A stretch of DNA of 64,000 bases from UBA1756 sp045222555 (lineage in GTDB: Bacteria > Bacteroidota > Bacteroidia > Bacteroidales > WCHB1-69). Position 1 is the stretch's first letter. Each line of letters begins with the position of its first letter. The DNA is taken from positions 248,001 through 312,000 of the forward strand of contig JBGUYY010000072.1 in assembly GCA_045222555.1 (NCBI GenBank), in the 5' to 3' direction. The notes beneath the pieces were generated by a model. That model saw only the letters and a list, made by a program, of their open reading frames with translations, searched no databases and was not told where the DNA came from. Shown here piece by piece: positions 18,668 through 26,453 of this stretch. The translations under genes were made by a program, and so were the position numbers.

Positions 18668-18691
18668 AGTTCTGTCGTTTCTTATCAGGGT

Positions 18692-18700
18692 GCAAATTTA
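18692..18700 (-). promoter_or_regulatory. -7 promoter box TAAATTTGC for murC
   Basis: This minus-strand TAnnTTTG box lies 24 bases upstream of the murC ATG (18667). Confidence 0.65.
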
Positions 18701-18781
18701 CGATGAAATTTTCAATAATGGAGGGATTGGAGAGATTTGAAGGCTTTGAAAGATTTGTGGGCTTAAAATCCAAAAATATTG

Positions 18782-18790
18782 TATCTTTGC
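18782..18790 (+). promoter_or_regulatory. -7 promoter box TATCTTTGC
   Basis: This TAnnTTTG box lies 23 bases upstream of the ATG at 18814 and confirms that start over an upstream in-frame ATG at 18703. Confidence 0.65.
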
Positions 18791-18813
18791 ATCGTATTTT
18801 ATTGGCTATTAAA

Positions 18814-19683
18814 ATGAAAAAGTTTTTTACACTCGTATGCTTTCTGCTGGCAATGACAGTTGTGGTGGCACAGAGCAATAAAACCTTCACGGTGGAAGGC
18901 TTTTCCTTCAAAATGATATACGTGGAAGGGGGCACTTTTACGATGGGTTGCACTTCGGAACAGACTGGCTGTGAGAGCGATGAGAAACCTGCCCATGAGG
19001 TGACGGTCAGCCATTTTTATATCGGTGAAACCGAGGTGACGCAGCTGTTGTGGCATCTTGTGATGGGGTCTGAACCCTCTGCTTTTGGCGGTTGGACAGA
19101 TGAGTTTGGTGTGGGTTCCATGAATCCGGCATACAGAGTGAGCTGGGACGACTGCCAGCAGTTCTGTGAAAAACTTAACCAAATGTGCCGCAAACAGTTA
19201 CCATCGGGTTATCATTTTGCACTCCCCACTGAGGCGCAGTGGGAGTATGCTGCGCGGGGTGGAAACAAAAGCAAGGGTTATCTGTACAGCGGCAGCAATA
19301 ATCTCGACGATGTGGCTTGGTACTGGCAGAACAGCGGTGATAATACTTTGAGCGGTACAGATTCGGATTGGAATTGGGATAAGATTCAGGAGAACCATGG
19401 CAAAACCCATCCTGTGAAGCGGAAAGCGCCCAACGAACTGGGCTTATACGATATGAGTGGTAATGTGTGGGAATGGTGTGCGGATATCTATGACGCTCAG
19501 TATTACGAGTTTACCACCGACAACGACCCGCTATGGAATCCCTCTTTCGGTGGAACCAACCGCGTGAATCGGGGTGGCAGCTGGATCAACTATGCCAGCC
19601 GCAGCCGCGTGTCGGATCGAGAAACCGATTCCGCCGAAACCCGCGATGGCAATCTGGGACTTCGCTTAGTGTTAGTGAAATAG
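18814..19683 (+). CDS. Secreted SUMF1/formylglycine-enzyme-like protein
   Basis: A 289-residue protein with a signal peptide (MKKFFTLVCFLLAMTVVVAQ) and one FGE-sulfatase (SUMF1-like) domain. Family motifs in order: MIYVEGGTFTMGC, VTVSHFYIGETEVTQ, PAYRVSWDDCQQFC, LPTEAQWEYAARGG, LYDMSGNVWEWC, RVNRGGSWIN, GLRLVLVK. True formylglycine-generating enzymes need a specific cysteine pair and act on sulfatases. No sulfatase of that class is nearby, and most Bacteroidota copies of this fold are of unknown or binding function, so I do not call it an active FGE. Confidence 0.85.
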   Translation: MKKFFTLVCFLLAMTVVVAQSNKTFTVEGFSFKMIYVEGGTFTMGCTSEQTGCESDEKPAHEVTVSHFYIGETEVTQLLWHLVMGSEPSAFGGWTDEFGVGSMNPAYRVSWDDCQQFCEKLNQMCRKQLPSGYHFALPTEAQWEYAARGGNKSKGYLYSGSNNLDDVAWYWQNSGDNTLSGTDSDWNWDKIQENHGKTHPVKRKAPNELGLYDMSGNVWEWCADIYDAQYYEFTTDNDPLWNPSFGGTNRVNRGGSWINYASRSRVSDRETDSAETRDGNLGLRLVLVK

Positions 19684-19720
19684 AAGGGCTGTTCGGTTCC
19701 CAATCGTTCAATGTAAGATT

Positions 19721-20911
19721 TTATGGATGGAATATCGCCGTCACGCGGTCGAAGATGCCGGTGACGTAGGCAATGGCCATGCCGTAGTTGGTGACAGGCA
19801 CGCCGTTTTGATGTACCATCTCCACCCTGTTCCACAGCTGACGGCGCGTCACCATGCAGCCGCCGCACTGTACGGCAAGGGCGTACTGCGAAAGGTTATC
19901 GGGCAGCGGGTCGAGAGCCGCTACAAAGTCGAATTGCAACTGACATCCTGCACACTTCTGCAGCAGCTTAGGTAGTTTGTGCCGCCCGATATCCTCGCAC
20001 GATGAGGTGTGCGTACACGACTCCATGATCAGCACGCGGTCGCCATCCTGCAGCCGACTGATATGGGGCGTGTCGTGGAGGTACAGGTCGAAATGCCCTT
20101 TCGAGCGGGCCAGCACGATACTGAAGCTGGTGAGGGGAATGTGCTGGGGAATTTGAGGTGCCACAGTGGCAAATACCTGACTGTCAGTGATCACAAGACT
20201 GGGCGTGTGTCTTTGCAGAAAGCCCGCCAGCTCTTCAGGCTGCAGGGCGATAGCAACGGCATGGTGGTCCAGCAAATCTCGGATGAGCTGTGCCTGCGGG
20301 CGTATCAACCGCCCCTCCGGCGCTTCCGAGTCCTGCGGCATCACCAGCACCACCGTGTCGCCCGGCTGCACGATGCCGCCGGTGAGCGACTCTTCCTCCC
20401 CCGTGCCTTGCGGCAGCAATGCTGTTATCGCGCTGATAAGTTGCTCAATACCCTCCTTTTGCACCGCACTGCATTCTACTACAGGCACCCCATAAAGCGC
20501 AAGCTGCTCGGCAAAATCTGGCGACAAGGGCTGCCAGTCGCTCTTGTTGTGCGCGATGACAAAGGGAATACCAGCCGATTTGAACTGCCCGATAAGACTG
20601 ACATCCTCGGGCAATAGGGTGTTGCCACTGATGACTAAGATGGCTAAGTCAATGGTGGTGAGCGTGTTCAACGAACTGCGTACACGCTGTTTCCCGATGT
20701 TGGTGCCGCTGTCGTCAATACCGGCAGTGTCCACCAGCACAACCGGACCGATGCCGAGAATCTCGATGGTCTTCTTAACCGGATCGGTGGTGGTGCCGGC
20801 CACCTCCGACACGATGGCGATATCTTGTCCGGCAATGGCGTTGATAAGGGCGCTCTTGCCTTGGTTGCGGCGGCCGAAAATGCCGATGAATGTGCGTTGT
20901 AGGGTGCTCAT
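19721..20911 (-). CDS. hydF: [FeFe]-hydrogenase maturation GTPase HydF
   Basis: A 396-residue scaffold on which the 2Fe subcluster of the [FeFe]-hydrogenase H-cluster is built before transfer to the hydrogenase. GTPase motifs are GRRNQGKS (13-20) and DTAGIDD; the C-terminal cluster domain has ESCTHTSSCEDIGR (Cys299, His301). The family motif CxH-x46-53-HCxxC appears as CTH-x46-QCGGC: Cys349 and Cys352 are kept, but the histidine is Gln348 (codon CAG). The gene overlaps the upstream LTA-synthase-like gene by 4 bases (ATGA), so it is the last gene of that operon. HydE, HydG and the hydrogenase are not in this window. Confidence 0.93.
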   Translation of the reverse strand: MSTLQRTFIGIFGRRNQGKSALINAIAGQDIAIVSEVAGTTTDPVKKTIEILGIGPVVLVDTAGIDDSGTNIGKQRVRSSLNTLTTIDLAILVISGNTLLPEDVSLIGQFKSAGIPFVIAHNKSDWQPLSPDFAEQLALYGVPVVECSAVQKEGIEQLISAITALLPQGTGEEESLTGGIVQPGDTVVLVMPQDSEAPEGRLIRPQAQLIRDLLDHHAVAIALQPEELAGFLQRHTPSLVITDSQVFATVAPQIPQHIPLTSFSIVLARSKGHFDLYLHDTPHISRLQDGDRVLIMESCTHTSSCEDIGRHKLPKLLQKCAGCQLQFDFVAALDPLPDNLSQYALAVQCGGCMVTRRQLWNRVEMVHQNGVPVTNYGMAIAYVTGIFDRVTAIFHP

Positions 20912-22791
20912 AGGTCTAAATAGGTTTGGTACAACTCCTGCAAAAAGGCGCGGGCGTTCCAGTATTCGCGCCAGTAGGTGTCATCATCCTCGATGGTGCG
21001 GCGGTAGGCATCTTCTTTTTCGATGTTGTAGCTGAACGACCCTTGCGGGGTGATCCAGCCGATGCCGCAGTTGTTCAGGAACGGGACAAATTGCGGAGTG
21101 TAGGGGTTGAAAATGTTGTTGCACCAGTGGTACTCGTCGGTGCTGACTCCCATCTGGTGCAGCAGCGAGAGCGGCAGATCGATATAGCTGCACAGTTTGT
21201 CGATGTGCTGCCCGCGGAATTCTTCCTTCAGGGCGCCACCGAGCCAGAGCATGGGAATGTGCTGGTAACCAGCATCATGATAATTCCACTGTTTGTAGGT
21301 CTCGTGACTGTGGTCGGCCACCAGGATGAAAAGGGTGTGGTCGTACCATCCCTCTTTCTTTGCTTTCTTGAAATATTGTCCTAAAGCCCAGTCGGCATAG
21401 CGGGCCGAGTTGAGGTAGGGTAGTTGTTCCACATCCCAGTCTAAGGTGCCGGCGGTGGTGGGTACGTCGTAAGGAGAGTGAGAACTGGCCGTGAAGAGGG
21501 CCGAGAAGAAAGGCTGTCGACTGCCATGCAGCTCTTGGAGTTGTCGGGCGAGGGTATGCTCATCGTAGATGGAGAGTTTGCCGTGGGGCGTGCTGCGGGG
21601 GAAATCCTTTTCATCCACAATGCGATGAAACTCCATGCCCGTAAGATAGGCTTTCAGGTTGCCGTAGGTGAGGTCACCACCGAAATAGAAGGAGGTGCTG
21701 TAGCCCTCGCGCTTCAACGATTTGGCGAGACTGGGCAAAGAATGGTATTTCTCGAAATTGTCGGTGACCGTGTTGACAGGGATGGGCGGAAAACCACTGA
21801 TCATGGCCGAGATGCCCTCCTGCGACCTCCGGCCTGCCGCGTACACCTGCGTGAATAGCAATCCCTCTTTTTCTAATTCATGAAAATAGGGCGTAATACC
21901 CGCTTTTCCTCCCAAACTCTCCACCAGGTCGGCCGACCAACTTTCCATAAAAATCAGCACCACATTCGGTCGATCCTCTTTCAGTACATAGATGCAGGTG
22001 TCTTTTCCGGCTGTATATAACTGTTTGACAAGCTGTTTCGCTTTTGTGGAATCCATGCAGGCATAGAGGTTGCTTTGGTTGGCGCGACCGAAACGGAGCG
22101 TGGTTTTCATCAGATGCCATTGCGTGTTGATGGCGGCATCGTTCAAAAGCTGGTGCTGCGAGAAGTAGGCATTGCTCTGCGAGATGGGAATGCCACTGAT
22201 TTTTCCCCTCATTCCTATAAAAATCAGAAAGATACCCACTGCCAATATACTGCCCGACTGCCAATAGAATTTGGGACGACTTTCGATGATGGGTTTGGCT
22301 AATACTTTGATATAAAGCCAGAAAAGTCCGCCCACCAATGCCGTCCCCGACAGGAAACCTCCTACCAGCTGGAACCAAGTGGCCGTGCGGAACACCTCGG
22401 AGGGTTTCCGCAGATAATACCAGATTTTATAGTTGATTTTCGTACTCCATTCATCATACAAAAACAGATTGCCGATGGCAGAAAAAACAATGATAATTAG
22501 TAAGATAAGTGTGTAGATGTGCAAAGATCGGTCGAACCATTTCTGCCGAATCATCAGTTGTAAAGTGATGAGGATGAAGGGGATGATGAACATGTACGAG
22601 GCCGCCGACAGGTCCAGATGCAGCCCGTGAAGATAGGTGCTGAAGATGTCGTGCCAGCCCAAACCCGGGATGTGGGAACGATATGCCAGCAAAAACACCA
22701 TACGCTCCGCCGCAAAGAGGCTGAAAATCAGCACTAAATATTGGACGATTCTGCGCAGGTAGTTTTTCATCGCCGGAAGTTTTTCAATCAT
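20908..22791 (-). CDS. LTA-synthase-like sulfatase-superfamily membrane enzyme
   Basis: A 627-residue protein with five predicted N-terminal membrane helices (within residues 10-200) and a large extracytoplasmic domain of the alkaline phosphatase/sulfatase superfamily. Motifs: VVLIFMESWSADLV (metal-binding Glu), AGRRSQEGISAMISGFP, where a Ser occupies the usual nucleophile Thr position, VADHSHE and YQHIPMLWLG (metal ligands Asp, His, His). LtaS relatives transfer phosphoglycerol or phosphoethanolamine groups. Gram-negative Bacteroidales have no classical LTA, so it may modify lipids or glycans. It abuts the preceding membrane-protein gene with no spacer and overlaps hydF by 4 bases. Confidence 0.85.
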   Translation of the reverse strand: MIEKLPAMKNYLRRIVQYLVLIFSLFAAERMVFLLAYRSHIPGLGWHDIFSTYLHGLHLDLSAASYMFIIPFILITLQLMIRQKWFDRSLHIYTLILLIIIVFSAIGNLFLYDEWSTKINYKIWYYLRKPSEVFRTATWFQLVGGFLSGTALVGGLFWLYIKVLAKPIIESRPKFYWQSGSILAVGIFLIFIGMRGKISGIPISQSNAYFSQHQLLNDAAINTQWHLMKTTLRFGRANQSNLYACMDSTKAKQLVKQLYTAGKDTCIYVLKEDRPNVVLIFMESWSADLVESLGGKAGITPYFHELEKEGLLFTQVYAAGRRSQEGISAMISGFPPIPVNTVTDNFEKYHSLPSLAKSLKREGYSTSFYFGGDLTYGNLKAYLTGMEFHRIVDEKDFPRSTPHGKLSIYDEHTLARQLQELHGSRQPFFSALFTASSHSPYDVPTTAGTLDWDVEQLPYLNSARYADWALGQYFKKAKKEGWYDHTLFILVADHSHETYKQWNYHDAGYQHIPMLWLGGALKEEFRGQHIDKLCSYIDLPLSLLHQMGVSTDEYHWCNNIFNPYTPQFVPFLNNCGIGWITPQGSFSYNIEKEDAYRRTIEDDDTYWREYWNARAFLQELYQTYLDL

Positions 22792-23412
22792 TTAGGGCAG
22801 AGGCGCAGAAATGAGGCGATGGAAATCATCGTTTTCAGGAATGGGGTAATAGCGCCCGTTATTTTCAATATAATATTGGCTTTGGTGATAAAGGATTTTA
22901 ATATTCTTAATTTTTAATCCTTTAATTTTCAAAACATTACCTTTCCTAAAATAGGAAATCTTATTCACCGCCGACTCGCTCCATTCCTCTACCTCAAAGG
23001 CAGCGATTGGAGCCGTCCCCTCATCGCTTTTCACCGTCACGGTGCGCTGTGCCAAACACTGCTCATGGTACACCTTTTCGGTGCCATCGGCCTGGTCGAG
23101 CGAGAATTCATCGTCCATCAAAATGGAGTCTTCTACGATGTTGTTTAAGGTGTCTGCTGACGGTACGGGTGAGGCTACTGTCTTAGCAGTCAGCTTTTTG
23201 CCAACGTACGGATTAGTGGGCGCCTCTTCCGCTGGCGCTTCCTCTATCACGGCCGATTCGGTGGCCGGCGGTGACACCAGCAGCTGGATGGGGCCGTTCA
23301 GCGATTTATCAACAAAATAAAACACCACGGCAAACACCAATCCCGCCATCAGTCCGATGGAGAAACCCAGCCAAAACCGGGACTTGCCATGTCTTTTCTC
23401 ACCGTTTTCCAT
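22792..23412 (-). CDS. Single-pass membrane protein of unknown function
   Basis: A 206-residue protein that I do not recognise. A short basic cytoplasmic N-terminus (MENGEKRHGKSRF) leads into one membrane helix (about 14-35), then a Pro/Glu/Ala-rich linker (about 45-70) and a C-terminal domain with hydrophobic strands (VLKIKGLKIKNIKILYH, YYIENNGRYYPIP). The layout suggests a periplasmic domain on a flexible stalk. It lies 3 bases downstream of the YD-repeat gene and directly abuts the LTA-synthase-like gene. Confidence 0.7.
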   Translation of the reverse strand: MENGEKRHGKSRFWLGFSIGLMAGLVFAVVFYFVDKSLNGPIQLLVSPPATESAVIEEAPAEEAPTNPYVGKKLTAKTVASPVPSADTLNNIVEDSILMDDEFSLDQADGTEKVYHEQCLAQRTVTVKSDEGTAPIAAFEVEEWSESAVNKISYFRKGNVLKIKGLKIKNIKILYHQSQYYIENNGRYYPIPENDDFHRLISAPLP

Positions 23413-23415
23413 TTC

Positions 23416-24321
23416 TTATCGCCATTCGGTTTCGTATTTGATCCAAGAGGCCGACCGGTGGAAGTCGGGACGCACCTCGTCGCGCACGTAGTTTTTGAGC
23501 ATGGCCACATTGCCCATCTCGTCGTATTCGTACTCCGTCCAGCCCATCTTTTCGCCTTCCTTGTCGTACAAGGTCACCTTCATGCACAAATCGCCCTCGT
23601 ATTCGGAGGTAGTACGGCGGTAGGTGTCGAGGTTCTCGTCTTCCTGCTCCACTAGTCGTCCCTCCACATCGTAGGTGTAGTATGTCTTGGCAATCAGTTT
23701 GCCGCCAAAATTGTAGGTGAGCTCTTTGATTCGGCGGCCCTGCTCGTCGTAGGCATACACGTAGGTGCGGCTGTCGTGCTCCTGCGGCTCCTCGCGCAAC
23801 CGCTGTGCGAGACGGCCGTTCTCGTCGTACTCGTTGGAGGTGCGGTACATAACCTTTCCCTCCTCATCATATTCCACCATCACGATCACTCTGCCCTGCT
23901 CATCGTACTCGTACGATTTTTCGGTGTAGTCGAACTCCTCCTCGTTGTACGAATCCTCCCGCATCAGCAGTCCCTCTTCGTAGACATAAACGGTAGCGTA
24001 TTCGGGAGAACCTTCTCCATAGAAACAGCTCTTCTTCAGTACTTTGTCATCCTCTCCATAGGTGAAAACGTTGCGTTGGCACAACTCGCCGGTCTCATCA
24101 AACTGTGCCGATGAAACCACGCGGCCTTGTGCGTCGTACTCATTCTCCACGGCACTTTCGATAGCGCCTTCGCTGTTGAAGTGCTTTTCCGTCAGAATGT
24201 GGCCGTTCTCGTCATATTGGATTTCCGATTCCGTATATTCCTGTTCGGTGATGTCTTCGTCGCCGAAGCCGGTGCGGAGGAAATCGGTCTTGATGATGCG
24301 GGAAGATTGAGGAATGGGCAT
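23416..24321 (-). CDS. YD/RHS-like repeat protein without signal peptide
   Basis: A 301-residue, very acidic protein built from about ten tandem units of about 22-25 residues of the form YDExGRVxxxxxYDExGxxxxR (for example YEYDEQGRVIVMVEYDEEGK and NEYDENGRLAQRL). This is the YD/RHS-type or MORN-like strand repeat. There is no signal peptide, membrane helix or toxin tip, so it is not a classical RHS toxin. It sits between pckA (26 bases upstream) and the membrane-protein gene (3 bases downstream), so it is probably read on the same mRNA. Function unknown. Confidence 0.75.
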   Translation of the reverse strand: MPIPQSSRIIKTDFLRTGFGDEDITEQEYTESEIQYDENGHILTEKHFNSEGAIESAVENEYDAQGRVVSSAQFDETGELCQRNVFTYGEDDKVLKKSCFYGEGSPEYATVYVYEEGLLMREDSYNEEEFDYTEKSYEYDEQGRVIVMVEYDEEGKVMYRTSNEYDENGRLAQRLREEPQEHDSRTYVYAYDEQGRRIKELTYNFGGKLIAKTYYTYDVEGRLVEQEDENLDTYRRTTSEYEGDLCMKVTLYDKEGEKMGWTEYEYDEMGNVAMLKNYVRDEVRPDFHRSASWIKYETEWR

Positions 24322-24347
24322 GGTTTAAGATATTAATGGTGAATGAT

Positions 24348-25970
24348 TTACAGTGACGGACCGGCAGCGATGAGGGCCTTGCCCTGTTCGGTGTCGGAGA
24401 AGTTCTCGAAATTCTTGATGAAGAAGGAGGCCAGCTGGTCGGCGCTCTCCTTGTAGGCTTTCTTGTCGGCCCAAGCGTTCTCGGGGTTCAACAGACTGTC
24501 GTCGAGACCGTTGATGTGCTTCGGAACGAACAGGTTGAACGGTTTCACGAGGGTGGTTTCGCAGTTCACGAGTTCGTTGTTGAGGATAGCCGAGATGATG
24601 GTACGGGTATCTTTCAGCGAGAAGCGTTTGCCCACGCCGTAGCCGCCGCCGGTCCAGCCGGTGTTCACGAGGTAGGCGGTGGCGTTGTGCTCAGTGAGTT
24701 TCTTGGCGAGTTCCTCGGCGTATTTGGTCGGGTGCAGCATCAGGAAGGCCGCGCCGAAGCAGGAGGAGAAGGTGGGTTGCGGGGTGATGATGCCGCGTTC
24801 GGTTCCGGCGAGTTTGGCGGTGTAGCCGCTCAGGAAGTAGTACATCGTCTGTTCGCGGTTGAGCACGGAGACGGGCGGCAGCACGCCGAAAGCGTCAGCC
24901 GACAGGAAGATGACCTTGCTGGGGTGAGTGCCGCGCGAGACGGGCTTCACGATATTGTTGATGTGGTAGATGGGGTAGGAGACGCGGGTGTTCTCGGTCT
25001 TGGCGGCGGAGTCGAAGTCGATGTTGCCTTCGCCATCGATGACGAGGTTCTCCAAGAGGGCGTCGCGTTTGATGGCGTTATAGATGTCGGGTTCTTTTTC
25101 AGCGCTGAGGTTGATGCACTTGGCGTAGCAGCCGCCCTCGAAGTTGAACACGCCATTGTCGTCCCAGCCATGCTCGTCGTCGCCGATGAGGGCGCGATTC
25201 GGATCGGTGGAGAGAGTGGTCTTGCCGGTGCCGGAGAGACCGAAGAAGATGGCGGTGTCGCCGCTCTTGCCTTGGTTGGCGGAGCAGTGCATGGCGGCCA
25301 TTCCGCGCAGCGGCAGGTAGTAGTTCATCACCGAGAAGATACCCTTCTTCATCTCGCCGCCGTACCAGGTACCGCCGATGAGCCCCATACGCTCGGTGAG
25401 GTTGAAGGCCACATACACTTCGCTGTTCAGACCTTGCTCTTTCCAGTTCGGGTTGGTGGTTTTGCAGCTGTTCAGCACCACGAAGTCGGGGGTGAAGTCT
25501 TTGAGTTCCTCCTCGCTGGGACGGATGAACATATTCTTGATGAAGTGGGCCTGCCATGCCACCTCGGTCACGAAGCGGATTTTGAGGCGGGAGTTCTCAT
25601 TGGCGCCTGCGTAGCCGTCCATCACATAAACGGCCTTACCGCTAAGTTGTTTCTCGCTGAGTTGTTTGAGGTGGTTCCAGATCTCGGGGGTGATGGGGTG
25701 ATTGTCAGAGCCCTTCTTGCCGGGGGCGGCCCACCACACGTTGTCCTTGGTCTCGTCGTCATACACCACATATTTGTCTTTGGGCGAGCGGCCGGTGAAG
25801 ATGCCGGTATCGACTGAAAGTGCGCCATTTTTGGTGTAAAATGCGCGATCGAAGCCGGTCAGACCGGGTTTGGTTTCGTGCTCATAGAGCTCATCGTATG
25901 AAAGGTTGTAGTAAATTTCGGTCGGATTCACGACGCCGATTTCTGCTAATTGTTCGCGGATGTTTTTCAT
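24348..25970 (-). CDS. pckA: Phosphoenolpyruvate carboxykinase (ATP)
   Basis: A 540-residue cytoplasmic enzyme that interconverts oxaloacetate + ATP and phosphoenolpyruvate + CO2 + ADP. Diagnostic motifs are FTGRSPKDKYVV near the N-terminus, the kinase loop FFGLSGTGKTTLS, DDEHGWDDNGVFNFEGGCYAK (metal and substrate contacts) and NTGWTGGGYGVGKR. The length is typical. In succinate-forming Bacteroidales it works in the direction of PEP carboxylation with energy gain. Promoter at 26027-26035; four genes follow on the same strand with short gaps. Confidence 0.97.
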   Translation of the reverse strand: MKNIREQLAEIGVVNPTEIYYNLSYDELYEHETKPGLTGFDRAFYTKNGALSVDTGIFTGRSPKDKYVVYDDETKDNVWWAAPGKKGSDNHPITPEIWNHLKQLSEKQLSGKAVYVMDGYAGANENSRLKIRFVTEVAWQAHFIKNMFIRPSEEELKDFTPDFVVLNSCKTTNPNWKEQGLNSEVYVAFNLTERMGLIGGTWYGGEMKKGIFSVMNYYLPLRGMAAMHCSANQGKSGDTAIFFGLSGTGKTTLSTDPNRALIGDDEHGWDDNGVFNFEGGCYAKCINLSAEKEPDIYNAIKRDALLENLVIDGEGNIDFDSAAKTENTRVSYPIYHINNIVKPVSRGTHPSKVIFLSADAFGVLPPVSVLNREQTMYYFLSGYTAKLAGTERGIITPQPTFSSCFGAAFLMLHPTKYAEELAKKLTEHNATAYLVNTGWTGGGYGVGKRFSLKDTRTIISAILNNELVNCETTLVKPFNLFVPKHINGLDDSLLNPENAWADKKAYKESADQLASFFIKNFENFSDTEQGKALIAAGPSL

Positions 25971-26026
25971 GTATAAAATTGATTTATAATTAATTACAAA
26001 ACAAATAGAAAGGTGTTATTTTCTTT

Positions 26027-26035
26027 GCAAAGGTA
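26027..26035 (-). promoter_or_regulatory. -7 promoter box TACCTTTGC for pckA
   Basis: This minus-strand TAnnTTTG box lies 56 bases upstream of the pckA ATG (25970). It is the only such box I see for the five-gene run down to hydF. Confidence 0.7.
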
Positions 26036-26106
26036 AGATAAAATATTGAATAAAAGGCGGGGATAAAAATTTTTTGGTGGGGTGTGGGGGAAGCGGAAAA
26101 AAGTTG

Positions 26107-26115
26107 TATTTTTGC
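26107..26115 (+). promoter_or_regulatory. -7 promoter box TATTTTTGC for tRNA-Ser
   Basis: The box ends 3 bases before the first tRNA nucleotide (26119). With the usual box-to-start distance, transcription would begin at or just inside the mature 5' end, leaving almost no leader for RNase P. Confidence 0.65.
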
Positions 26116-26118
26116 CGC

Positions 26119-26203
26119 GGAGAGTTGGCAGAGTGGTCGATCGCGGCGGTCTTGAAAACCGTTGACCTTCACGGGTCCGGGGGTTCGAATCCCTCACTCT
26201 CCG
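26119..26203 (+). tRNA. tRNA-Ser (anticodon UGA)
   Basis: The 7-bp acceptor stem GGAGAGT / ACTCTCC closes a cloverleaf with anticodon loop CTTGAAA (anticodon TGA at 26153-26155), a long class II variable arm (about 26162-26178) and the T-arm loop GGTTCGAAT. Discriminator base G203; CCA is not encoded. It reads UCA and other UCN serine codons. Confidence 0.95.
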
Positions 26204-26344
26204 CATCGCAGCCATCAAAGGAGTGAAGCACAGCTTCACTCCTTTTTTTGATAATCAGCCTCTTCGGCGACAGCTTGCTATCGTAAGGAGGGGCTGATTA
26301 TCAGAAGATAGTCCTGCGGAGCAGGACTATGATGGCTGCGATGC
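26203..26344 (+). repeat. Nested hairpin structure abutting tRNA-Ser
   Basis: Outer arms GCATCGCAGCCATC (26203-26216) and GATGGCTGCGATGC (26331-26344) are perfect complements. Inside are three hairpins: 26217-26245 (12-bp stem then T-tract, a terminator), GATAATCAGCC / GGCTGATTATC (26250-26260 with 26292-26302), and ATAGTCCTGC / GCAGGACTAT (26308-26317 with 26321-26330). The outer arm begins with the last base of the tRNA. No gene is present. Confidence 0.75.
26217..26249 (+). terminator. Intrinsic terminator of tRNA-Ser
   Basis: A 12-bp stem AAAGGAGTGAAG / CTTCACTCCTTT with a short loop CACAG is followed by further T residues to 26249, 14 bases after the tRNA. Confidence 0.85.
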
Positions 26345-26406
26345 TAGGCCGCCCGCGGCGGCGAAAGGGATATCAAATCCCTTGATTAGTTAAAAGTTAA
26401 GAATTT

Positions 26407-26427
26407 CCCGGTTCTTGCGCGGCAAGC
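26407..26427 (+). repeat. Partial copy of the 60-bp dispersed element
   Basis: This 21-base stretch opening CCCGGTTCTT and ending CGGCAAGC matches the left end of the element at 27229 in 19 of 21 positions and has the same orientation. It flanks the 3' side of the minus-strand gene 26454-27143. Confidence 0.55.
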
Positions 26428-26453
26428 ACTCAAATTTGATACAACAGAAGGTA

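Noticed and set aside
18814..19683. Active formylglycine-generating enzyme for sulfatases
   Set aside because: The fold is present, but no arylsulfatase lies nearby and the needed active-site cysteines cannot be confirmed by eye, so only a SUMF1-like protein is called.
23416..24321. RHS toxin
   Set aside because: It has YD-like repeats only; there is no signal peptide, no RHS core closing motif, no variable toxin tip and no immunity gene.
24516..25817. Open frame of 433 codons opposite pckA
   Set aside because: pckA is unmistakable on the minus strand. The antisense frame is Gly/Val/Glu-rich without any motif, as expected from codon bias.
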